Of a stretch of 64,000 bases of DNA, positions 35,626-46,100 are shown piece by piece; position 1 is the first letter of the stretch, and every line of letters begins with the position of its first letter. Location of the stretch: NCBI GenBank assembly GCA_038502055.1, contig JAXRKN010000036.1:4588001-4652000 (forward strand). The letters run 5' to 3'. The translations under genes were made by a program, and so were the position numbers. The notes below the pieces were generated by a model that was not told where the DNA came from, made no database searches, and saw nothing but the letters and a program-made list of their open reading frames with translations. Origin of the DNA: Tanytarsus gracilentus (Eukaryota; Arthropoda; Insecta; Diptera; Chironomidae).

Positions 35626-35638
35626 AGTGTCTTCCATT
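35626..35638 (-). promoter_or_regulatory. Proneural-box match in the ase 3' UTR
   Basis: The - strand reads AATGGAAGACACT, 12 of 13 bases like the 'proneural box' AATGGAAGACAAT described in 3' UTRs of Drosophila proneural bHLH mRNAs. Its GGAAGAC core is complementary to the GY box (GTCTTCC) of Bearded/E(spl) family mRNAs and miRNA target motifs. It lies about 200 bases after the ase stop. Confidence 0.6.
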
Positions 35639-35837
35639 TGTGTAAACTTGTTACGTTAAAATTAAATTTATAATTCTCGTAGCATTCGCTTTAACTTAAC
35701 TAAGTGAAGTAATTAAGTCTTAACTTGAAACTACAAAGTCATTATAACCAATTATTACATTATTCAATATAAAACTTTCAAAATAATCAAATTTATTTCG
35801 AGAAAGCGCATTTTGCCTAACCAATAATCAGAAAAAT

Positions 35838-37073
35838 TTACTGCGACGAGGAATTTTGATTGAGGGCTTGTTGTTGCTCCCACCACTGCATTGCGTCGAT
35901 CATATGCTCATTACTTAGTGAATTTTCATCAAATATCGCATCCTCATCAATTATTTCCTGCTTTAAAATGATGTTCTCATAGTGGCTTGTCTCATTATTT
36001 GCACACTGCATTTGCATTAATTGCTCGACAAATGGCAATTTTTGGTCGGGCTCGTGATGAGAAGAAGTGAGGCACGAAAGTCGACCGTCTTCCATAATTA
36101 TGTTATTCCTGCTGATGTTATCGACGACGCCGTGCGACGATGGAGCAGGTGAAAGTGATGAATGTCCACTGTAAGGCGAGATCGAACCTGCAGGTGTTCC
36201 TGTCATATTAATTGCGCTCGTGCTCGAGTTTATTTCGTTTACGAAGTTTAAGTTGTTATTGCTGTTGGTCATTAATGTGCTCGATGTTGGTGAGGAAGAT
36301 GGTGGATGAATTTGAATGGTGGTGTATTCGGGACTTGGATGGACATTCTCTTCATTTTCAAACATATCATGAGTGACTAGTTGAAATGTGTTTGTGCCAG
36401 GAACACGAACATACTGTTGGCCACCAATGATCGTTATTTGAGTCTCCATACCGGTACTGTGAGGTTTAAGAGCATAGAAAAAAGGTTGCTGGCTTTCAGG
36501 CGGTGGAGTGGCTGGTAGAGAGGTTTCTGAGAAAGTCGTGTTGTCATGATACATAGGTGATGACGATTCAGAGTCATTCGATGAATCGAACGAAAGCAAA
36601 CGCTCTAAACTTCGAATATATTCGACTGCCATCTTTAAGGTCTCCACTTTACTCAACTTTTTGCTAGTGCCACGTCCAGCCTGCTCGAATGTGTCAGCAA
36701 TTTCCGGTGGAATTGTGTCCCTTAGTAATGAAAATCCATTATTAACTTGCTTCACTCTATTTCTTTCACGAGCATTTCGTCGAGCCACTGCAACTGCCGG
36801 AGCTGGTTTGACTTTGCTACTTGAACCATCCGAAATTCTTCGCTTTTTAGCTGTCCGTTCTTTATTCTGTTGATGATTCATTGAAATTTGGCCGAGAACT
36901 TGCTTAGTTTCGGGCATTGATGTCACTTGTTTTAATTTCTGATTCGTCTTGCGCACAATCACAATTTGAGGCGAATTTTCTAGACTTCGCTCCGACATCG
37001 AGTCGTCAGATTCGATCTTCACTTTGACTTCTGTCTTTTGCATTTGGTATAACATGCTCATTGTTGTTGCCAT
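35838..37073 (-). CDS. ase: Asense, bHLH neural-precursor transcription factor
   Basis: A single-exon gene of 411 codons from the ATG at 37,073 (MATTMSML). The frame is open further upstream but begins without an ATG, so this is the first usable start. Asense is a class II bHLH protein of the achaete-scute family, expressed in neural precursors and neuroblasts. It dimerises with Daughterless on E-boxes in the nucleus. The bHLH at residues 98-159 starts RRNARERNRVKQVNNGF. It has the loop with AGRGTSKKLSKVETL and helix 2 with MAVEYIRSLERLL. Two further asense-specific blocks are visible: QQYVRVPGTNTFQL at about 219-232 and the C-terminal MIDAMQWWEQ (Trp pair at 397-398). These, and the helix-2 end LLSFD, separate it from achaete/scute. 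The rest is Ser/Asn/Pro-rich and low in structure. Intronless, as in Drosophila. Confidence 0.95.
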   Translation of the reverse strand: MATTMSMLYQMQKTEVKVKIESDDSMSERSLENSPQIVIVRKTNQKLKQVTSMPETKQVLGQISMNHQQNKERTAKKRRISDGSSSKVKPAPAVAVARRNARERNRVKQVNNGFSLLRDTIPPEIADTFEQAGRGTSKKLSKVETLKMAVEYIRSLERLLSFDSSNDSESSSPMYHDNTTFSETSLPATPPPESQQPFFYALKPHSTGMETQITIIGGQQYVRVPGTNTFQLVTHDMFENEENVHPSPEYTTIQIHPPSSSPTSSTLMTNSNNNLNFVNEINSSTSAINMTGTPAGSISPYSGHSSLSPAPSSHGVVDNISRNNIIMEDGRLSCLTSSHHEPDQKLPFVEQLMQMQCANNETSHYENIILKQEIIDEDAIFDENSLSNEHMIDAMQWWEQQQALNQNSSSQ

Positions 37074-37299
37074 TATAAAAGTTTTTATCACAAACAAAAT
37101 TGAGTCTATTGTTTTTTGGACTGAATTTTTTGTTTTTATCACTGCTGTTTATTCATAGTTTTATCAGAGAAAAAACTCAGTTCCAATTCGCTGATTTTCA
37201 CTTTTAACGAAATACTTTCTTATGTGTGTTTTTTTAAATAAAATGAAAAGTACAACTAATAGAGAATAAAAGAAAGAAATTCTTTAATTCTTTCTTGAC

Positions 37300-37318
37300 C
37301 AGATGTTGTGTCGCGTGC
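37300..37318 (-). promoter_or_regulatory. Hairy/E(spl)-type class C site beside an E-box upstream of ase
   Basis: On the - strand GCACGCGAC (37,318..37,310) is followed after 4 bases by the E-box CATCTG (37,305..37,300), about 230-245 bases before the ase ATG. The first matches 9 of 10 bases of the Hairy repressor site known from the Drosophila achaete promoter (GGCACGCGAC). The second is a proneural-type E-box. Confidence 0.5.
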
Positions 37319-37542
37319 GAGCTGCCAGAAAATGAACTATAAAAATGAAAAACTGAATAGCGAGCACCGAAACTGCACTCAAAAAGGAGACAACAGTGAG
37401 TGAATGTTAGGAATAGGAATTGTAAAGAGTTCTTTTATTTACAGGAGTTGAATGTGTGTGTATACATAAGGGAGAACCGTTTTAATGTGACGTAAGTACA
37501 TGTAAAATTACCCTGTATGTACACACATACATATTCATATGT

Positions 37543-37569
37543 AAGAGAGAGCGAACAATCGAGAGAGAG
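37543..37569. promoter_or_regulatory. GAGA-rich tract upstream of ase
   Basis: Two short runs of GAGAGA (near 37,545 and 37,561) lie about 480 bases from the ase start. They match GAGA-factor (Trl) sites often found near developmental promoters. It may equally be a simple repeat. Confidence 0.3.
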
Positions 37570-38940
37570 TAAGTCATGTGGGGTTTATCGAGCATTTTTG
37601 TCGCTACCTGTGTTCATAATTCTCTCTCAGTGTGATAAGAGTAAGCCGTTAAGACCATATTAAGCTCCACCCTTACCAATATTTTGCATTAATCTAAAGA
37701 AAATATTTTAACTCCTCTTATCACTCGTGATAGAAAAAAAAAGTGTGACAGAGCTTAGAAAATCTTTTCGAATTAAAATAGGTCATACATCCGATCCTTC
37801 GACACACAACATTAATCTCAACAGAACATTTTTGCACATACAAATGCGCAGAAATTAAATAAATTGTAAACATTTTTCATATCTTTTGTGTTCTAGGACC
37901 TCTCTCTTCTCGCTCCGAATCGAATTTAATTTTTCAGTAGAACATAAAGCATAATTCTCTACATCGTCTATGTATAAAAATGATTTTTACCGTAGGGTCG
38001 CCAAATCGTCTATTGTTGTTGAATGTATGTACAGCTTACTTATTTACTTTATTCGAGAGAATGAAAAAGGTATAATAAGGACACAGGAATGTATTCGAGC
38101 TGTCGAGTATGGAGTGAGGAAAAATCGATCATTGTGACCCTGAATCTGTGCCTGCTTTCCATTTCAATTCTAAAATCTGAAATTTTCACGATCACTTTTT
38201 TTTAAATTTAATCAACTTTTAGTTGTAATAAAAATAATTTGTTAGATAACAGCAAAATTAGTTTTCATAAAAATAAAATTTGCATAGTAACGAAAAAGGT
38301 GAACCTGAATTGAAAAGGAAGATTTATTACAACAAGACAAACTAGAAACTTAAATTTCCACCTTTTGTTATTACGCAAATTTATTTTTTCGCTTATTGTT
38401 ATTTCTTCCTTTTGTGCTATTTTTGGAGTTTTAATTTTATACTGTCACTATTTCCTAGACACCGTTATTGTTAAAATATAACGACAATTGAATCAAGTTC
38501 AGGTTCTTCTTTTTGATAAAATTTTTCATGAGGTATTGAGAACTTTACTTTCTTTTATAAAATTGTAATTAAATACTTTTTTAGTTGAGATCGTTGCTTA
38601 AAACATCTTAAGTACTTTTAATCCTTGTGAGATTTTTCCTTATTTACAGACACATAAAATTTCTGAAATAAATTTCCCAAAGATAACAAAAATCAATTTA
38701 AAAAAGCGTTAAAAGTCCTCACATGTTTTTGTGTCAAGATATTTCCTGTCACAAGAAAAAATCTCAAGTTGCGCGGAGTTATTTGTGGTTATAGTTTCAG
38801 TGGTGGTGTGAAAAATTAAAAATTTATTTCATCCATATGGTTGCTAGATTCATTAAAAATAAAATTCTAAAGCCTGCAAATTGGAAATTCAACATAGCAA
38901 TTATCATTGTGCCGGTGCACAAAAGCATTAATAGTCGCTC
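37570..38940. other. Non-coding upstream flank of ase
   Basis: AT-rich sequence without genes or recognised repeats. Confidence 0.35.
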
Positions 38941-38948
38941 GCGTATAT

Positions 38949-40110
38949 TATAGCTCCGCTATATATTAATTTTGGATTTTTCCAAAACCTGTTTTCGGCC
39001 TCTAGTGCCAAGACATTACATTTTGCAATATCAAAACTTATACTCAAATGATAGGCCTAGTCAAACCCTACAAACTGGCGAAAACAGATTTGAAATCGGT
39101 TGATCCTACGAGGAGTTAGAGCCATTTAAGTCATCTTACTTTCTCACTTTCTCACTTTCTTACTTTCTCACTTTCTTACTTTCTCACGATCTTAGTGAAC
39201 GCCATATCTCAAGAACGGCTAGTCGGATTTGACTCGGGTTTGTGGCTAAAGATCGGGTTTTGGCTCTAGTTGTGCAAGAAGTATTTTGTTTTGAGGTACG
39301 TCCCTCCAAGGACAGTCCCTGAGTGCAAAAATGTCCTTTTTCATACAAATTTTCTTTTATATGGCTTCATGGGTATCGTTGAACTCGTCATTGCATCAGG
39401 AATCGATTGACATTGATGATTTTTGAGGAATGTCCATCAAGGCCGGCCTGGAGTGCCACTAATGTCCATTTTTCAGAACTATGGCTTCATGTATGTCGTT
39501 GAACTCGTCATTGCATCAGGAATCGATTGACATTGACGATTTTTGAAGAATGTCCATCAAGGCCGGCCTGGAGTGCCACTAATGTCCATTTTTCAGAACT
39601 ATGGCTTCATGTATGTCGTTGAACTCGTCATTGCATCAGGAATCGATTGACATTGACGATTTTTGAAGAATGTCCATCATGGACGGCCAGGAGTGCCACT
39701 AATGTCCATTTTTCAGAACTATGGCTTCATGTGTATCGTTGAACTCGTAATTGCATGAGGAATCGATTGACATTGATGATTTTTGAGGAATGTCCATCAT
39801 GGTCGGCCAGGAGTGCCACTAATGTCCATTTTTCAGAACTATGGCTTCATGTATGTCGTTGAACTCGTCATTGCATCAGGAATTTATTGACATTGACGAT
39901 TTTTGAGGAATGTCCATCATGGTCGGCCAGGAGTGCCACTAATGTCCATTTTTCAGAACTATGGCTTCATGTATGTCGTTGAACTCGTCATTGCATCAGG
40001 AATTTATTGACATTGACGATTTTTGAGGAATGTCCATCATGGTCGGCCAGGAGTGCCACTAATGTCCATTTTTCAGAACTATGGGGTACTAATCTAAGAC
40101 AGCGGAGCTA
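38949..40110. mobile_element. Repetitive element carrying a minisatellite, bounded by short inverted repeats
   Basis: The left side starts with a small palindrome (TATAGCTCCGCTATA, 38,949..38,963), and its TAGCTCCGCT part recurs inverted as AGCGGAGCTA at 40,101..40,110. Between them are a unique ~180-base block, a CTTTCTCACTTTCTTACT-type simple repeat (about 39,138-39,187) and a 120-bp tandem array. The sequence is more G+C rich than its flanks. The layout suggests a non-autonomous DNA element (Helitron- or MITE-like), but I found no target duplication and cannot place it in a superfamily. Confidence 0.45.
39361..40080. repeat. 120-bp tandem repeat, six full copies
   Basis: Six direct units of exactly 120 bp begin at 39,361, 39,481, 39,601, 39,721, 39,841 and 39,961. 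Each starts ATGGCTTCATG and ends TTTTTCAGAACT. The last two units are identical as read; others differ at a few positions (for example AATCGATTGA versus AATTTATTGA). A decayed partial unit precedes the array at about 39,280-39,360. It is a recent expansion within the surrounding element. Confidence 0.95.
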
Positions 40111-43100
40111 TTGGAAATGGCAACGCCGTTTGCAGACCCATCTTGTTTTTTATGGAAGGGAGCTTGTGTTGTTTTTCTAGCAGGCATGCAGTGACAGGTA
40201 TTGAAAATTATGGTTTTCAATTGCGAAAAAATATAAGAGAACGCGCGGGGAATATAAAACTTTAGATCCGGTAATGCCTGTTTCACTCGGTTAGCAATTG
40301 CAAGGTCCTTTATGTACAACAACAAGGGTTGATACACTGAAATTTTTTTTTTAATAATGAGTAGAATTCAAGTGTAAATTTACATTTAAGTAAAAAATTT
40401 AATTATTTTGATCAAATATTTTTTAAGTGTCCTTTCCTTTTCTCACCACCTATGTAAACTCACATGAACACTAAAAATGAATGGGTGGAAATAAATGTAC
40501 AGAATTACTCTATGTATAATTCAAGCTCTTGCAAAACAACCCCGAGCAGTAGCAGCATATAAAGAGGGTCTCAAATTCTGTTTTGAATTCCAATTCGAGG
40601 CTTTGTGTTGAGCCCAAAAAAATCATTTTCGAAACATTTTTCAGCTTGAAGGGGAGAGATTAATAATAATTGTTGTGCAAATCATGATTAACATCGTAAA
40701 ATCTACGAGAGATTTGTGTCGAATTGAAAAAATCTTTTTTCGAAAACAATGGGGAAATGCGAAGTGAGAAAGAAAGAGCATTTGGGTGACATTTTATATT
40801 TTTTGTTGTTGTTTCTGAAGGGACTGCAAGAAATAAAGAAATAATAATGAAATATTGTTTATTGCTTTCACTCTATAGCACCGATTCTATTGTCGAGAAC
40901 TTTTTGCAATAAATTTTGCTCGATCTGACAATTTTTATTGATCATCACTTTAAAAAATGAATTTTTTGGTGAGTTTTGACAAAAAATAAATAAAAAGATC
41001 TTTCAAAGAAGATTTCTTAAATTTGGTCGTTGGAATTTAACAAAATTCCTTTAAATGCTAAATTTTCCTAACCTTGAACGAAACCCATTCAATTTCCACT
41101 CACTAAACACTGCACAAAAAAATCCAACCGACTTTAAAGTCCTACGATTTTGCTATTCTTCTAAAGAATCGTAAAAATAGACCCGCATTTAATAAACCTA
41201 GTCGCGTGGAATAAGCGTGGCATTCATCGAACACAGAGAGAGAAAAACTTACAACACAAAAGCAAATAAAAAAAATTTCGTAAAGAATCATTAAAACGCG
41301 AAGTGAAGAAGAAGCAAAAAACGGTGGAACTGAATAAAGAATCATCAACAACTCCGCCTCAATTTTTGCCGCGATTCTCTCTTTCTAGACCATTAGACGG
41401 AATTTTGTAAAATATCCGAAGGGCACACTCCACACACAAATATCTATTTCGATACTTCTTCTACGTTGTAATCAGTCAATGGATTGATGGAACCAAAAGT
41501 GCGCTACATATATCCAATAAAAGAAAAAATATGAAATTCATACACGAAGAAGAATGACGAATAAAAAAGGCATATTAAAAAACATCTGCTCTATCATCAT
41601 CAACCCGACACACAAATGAAATAAAAATATAAGTGAAAATCTACATAAGTGAGGTCTATTTAGATTATTTTTTATTATTTCACCGCTCAGTCATATTCGA
41701 AATAATTGTGCGTAGGGTTCACTAGAATTACCTTGCAATTTCTAGAAAATTTACTAAAATTTTAAGGTGTGTGCGCGAAAAAATCTAGTTGTGAGGGTTG
41801 AAAATAAAAAAGTGGGGATGAAAAATTTCAACAGGAGAATTTAATTGAAACCTAACAAATTATTCTTGAGTGATTTGATTTATTAAAATTTTTTGTGATG
41901 GAAATTTAAAAAATAAATAATTAATGTTACAGCATATAAAAAAATTTAAATATTTTACTGGTATTTTACAACAGCTAAGGAAAATCATAAAACTTGCTAA
42001 AAACTTTTCAAACACAATTTCCCAAGAATTCTTGATCTTACAGACTTGAAATATAAAAACTCAATTATCGCATTCTTTTATTACCCATCTTGCATCCTTT
42101 TATGTCTTGATCTCAATTTAATGCAATTTAAAGGATATTAGGAAGGGGTTTTTGCACTCTCACTTTCTCACAAGACAAACAGTCGAGGTTTCGCAATAAA
42201 TTGAATTTCTTCTGGGAAGAGTTTTGATCCATTTAATTTCTGCGTAAGGATTAAAAATTCTAAAGAGAAGGGCTGCAATAACAATTGTGCATCACTTTTA
42301 CCTGTAAGCATTTCATGATGCACCACGAACCCTTTTTGCGATAAACTGAAATTCCCTCATTTGATGGCACTTTAAATTGGGTTACTCGACTGTCAGAAAC
42401 TGGTTCGAGAGGTAAAAAGTCTTAATGAGATTTTGATATCCTTTTCAATAGGTTATGAGAAATATTAATATGGAAAATTTTTGTGGCATCAAATAGGGGT
42501 GATATTGTGATTGAGATGATGCATAACTAAAATAGTGATGGATAATGGGATGAAAGAGGACGGTTGGAATAAATAAAATAAGTTCCAATTAAAATTAAAC
42601 TTCGCAATCTGTTGCTGTTCCCAGGAAATCTTTCCAGTCTGTTGACGTTCTCATAGCCGTTTGAGAATTTCATGCTCAAAATAACAAAAAAATGTCAAAT
42701 ACGATTCCATAAATTTAGAGATGATGATGATGATCAATAAAAAATAGTGCAATGCCATTGTGTCACAGATGAAAAATGCAAAAAGGATCCAAAAGAAGAT
42801 TTTCTATTTTATTGCGAATGACATCAGGTATAAAAATGTTGTTAACAAAAATTCGATAAGGAAATCAATAAAAATCGGATAAAAAGAAGACGAAGGAAAA
42901 TAAATCCTTGTTCTTGTGGTTTCTAAGTTTTCTTAAAGTCAGTTACAAAGCAATATTTTGCGATCGTAACATTTTTTTTCTCTACAATTCACTGTCTATC
43001 TATCTATTCACTGCCATCGCTGAACGAGAGAGGCAAAATCATGTTCAATGTCACCTTTTTTTGCGCAAGTTGTAAACGCGTTTTTCTCTCGTTTTATAAA

Positions 43101-46100
43101 TTTTCTTCAAAAAGTTTAAATGTTTTAACAATTTTACAAGTTTTTCTTATCCAAAGAAATAGCGCGATTTTATTTTTGGCATTATAAAATGTGTCCTCAA
43201 CTTTTCAATAATATCAACAGAAAAAAAAGAAACTTGTATCAATCTTTTCTTTTGTTTGCAATTGTATCCATTTTCATTCTTTCTTTATGCTCCATAGAAG
43301 ATCGTCTGAGAAGATCCTAGCGCAAAAAAATGATGCCATAAAAAATGATGTTTGATTAAAGGATCAAATTCACAGGGCATTGCCAGAGCACAATGAGGCA
43401 ACAAGATACATTTTCTTGACTGAAAACTAACATTAAATCGTAGGTGAACAATGGAACACTGTAGCAAATCCCTTCTGACGTAACACAATGCAAGGAGCAA
43501 AATATCAAAAAATCTGTGCAACAAAAGCGTGTTCGTGTGTCGATCTTTACCTGAGAAATTGAGAACTATGAGAAATTTGCTTCCTTGATGTTGCCAGATA
43601 TAACTCGAGACTTTATAAGTGTCTACAGCACCACTAGCAACTCCAAAAATCCATCAAATTTATCAAAGCGATTTCTTTAAGGAAGATTCGATGCGATCCT
43701 TAAAAATACTTTGTGAAAAATAGTTTTTTTTCATAGAGGATGAAAAATAAATAAACTTTTTTTTGGCATTTGAATTATGTGCATTTTTAATCTGCAAAAT
43801 CAATATTATTGCATCGCTCCGGCATTGTGTAAGTTTTTTGCTGCCATTTCAAAAAAGAGAGATTTTTTTGAAAAATGACGACGATTGAATTTAAATAAGC
43901 ATCTTAAGGTATTCCATGCATGCTGAATGATATCCTTTTTGTCCTTGAAAATGAATGAAAACTTGATATGCAGGAATGTTGAGTAGTTTTCAACTATTGT
44001 CTAGAATTTCAAGGCTTCTTCAACATCGCGAGACTAAACGGAATTTTATTATGATAATGAAAAATTTTTATATCAAGAGGTGGGAATATAATTTAATATT
44101 GATTTGATTTAAAGTTTCCTCACTTAAACTTAAATATATTTACAAATTAAAGTGATTTACCCTTGAAAAAAGTCACTTTCTTTCCACTCTCCAAATTAGA
44201 TTTTTAACTTTTCCTTAATGTCTTTTTCATAGCTCGTTGATAATTGACCATAAGAATATTGTAGTATGAGAAAGAAATTTGATATCGTCGAAAAGGGTAA
44301 TTACCATGAATTTCATCGCTTGTCCATTGTGGTTTTCATTTTAAAAAGGATAAAACAAAATCCAGTTTTAGTGAAAGTAATCAAGGACATTGTCATTAAA
44401 ATTATTTTATCATCAAGTTCATTTTACCTACCACAGAACGGTTGTCGTGAGAAACTTTTGAGCATGCCTATAAATTTCTCATTCTGATAAGAACTCAATC
44501 ATTTCCTGCTACTTCTCTTTTTCCTTCTTACTAACTCTTTTTGCGTCTCTCCGCAAAAATTGACATAAATCTTCCCACTTGCGTGATTCTTTTCATTTTT
44601 TCCCTGTTTATCGTAAATCGTGAGCAGTCGATTTTAATTAAAATTCTATTCGCGTAGATTCAAATACGATTTTTAGCTGCCGTATGTTCCATTTTACCGC
44701 CAATCGACTACTTATGGACTGTGTGCAAAAAGAGCGCAATTGCATGAGGATGGCAAATAAAGTCTCGTAGTCTTTTTTTATCAAACATCGGCATTAAAAT
44801 TTATTACAATTATTAAGTGTAAAGGAAGATCTTTTTATACGAGTGAACTGTAAGAGGAAGAACTGGAGGATTTGTAAAAATAAGGTGACTTGAACTTAAA
44901 ATCAGTTGAAAATAATTTAAATTTTCAACACATTAAGCCCAACACTTTAAGGTCAACTAATTAACTACTTCGCAAATAAAGAATTAAAATTTAATTAAAA
45001 AACATTACATAATGCATCTTTTAAAGGTAACAAATTACTGAGTAACGGAAATTAAGAATTTTTACATGACTATATCTGCAACAGCATGCTGCACACAATT
45101 TTTAAAGTTTTATTCTTTGGTCGGTTTTCATTGATAAAAGAAATTAAAATTTTTATCTGTTGCCAAATTGAAATTAAATTAATGAACTTAAAAATCCATA
45201 TAAAGAATAAAAATCACTGCCAAACAAATCCCAATCATTTCTTTCACGAACATTATTAATTCATATCGCATGGCCATTAATATTGATCAGTAAAAATATT
45301 TCTTCTCTTTCCATCTTCCTTTTATTATTTTATCGCTTTGAAAACATTGCAATTACAATTGTTTTTCACAACCCATTAACGACTTTGCAATTTTTGCTGC
45401 ATTCGATGCAATGTAGGAAGGAGAAGGAGGTATCGGATGGTTGTTTAATGGCAATCTGAGAGTGAGAGAGGCAAAGACAATTGAGACATAAAGTTTCTAC
45501 ACTTGTAGTCACAGTTTCGTATCATGAATTAAAGATAAAAAACCATTAAATGCTTGTTGAAGTTCAATACCATGTGCAATGCCCATCATCCGACTCGATT
45601 GATTTACGAGCTCAAATTAAGACTTCAGTGAAAGAATTTTTAATTGAATTTACTTTTCCAATTAAGAGGCTTGATTAGAATTTTAAAGAGTGAGTTGTGC
45701 TACTCCATAATTCAGTGTTTTGTCGCCGCTTTTTTGCGGAGTTTACACATAAGAAAATTTAAAATTGTTGCGATCTTTTTCTTTTCGTATATTTCTAATA
45801 ACATGTGTAACCCAACAGTGGCATCTGAACATTGCTTCTGATCCCAAAAAGTGTTATAAATTGAAATTTGAAAGTATAAAAAATGAAAAACAAATAAAAG
45901 TCATAACCGCGTTGTGTGCATTGCAGAAATTACTATATTTCGATTTAATTGTCTTGATTTCGCTCTCTTCCATCGCTCGTCGGAATTTGAACGACTTCAA
46001 GTTGCATACAGGTTTATGCACTTTGTTTGCAGCGGGAATTTTGAGTGGTCGCACTTTAATTGAGTTAGGCTCCTTAATTACATTATTTCTTAATCAAAAA

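Noticed and set aside
37074..37142. 23-codon N-terminal extension of asense
   Set aside because: The extension starts at GTG, not ATG; the first ATG in frame is at 37,073.
39361..40080. CRISPR-like or satellite array
   Set aside because: Units are contiguous 120-bp direct repeats without unique spacers, in eukaryotic DNA; it is a minisatellite.
40089..40337. Possible small gene on the - strand, 82 codons
   Set aside because: No domain or signal peptide; it overlaps the inverted-repeat edge of the repetitive element, so it is more likely part of that element.
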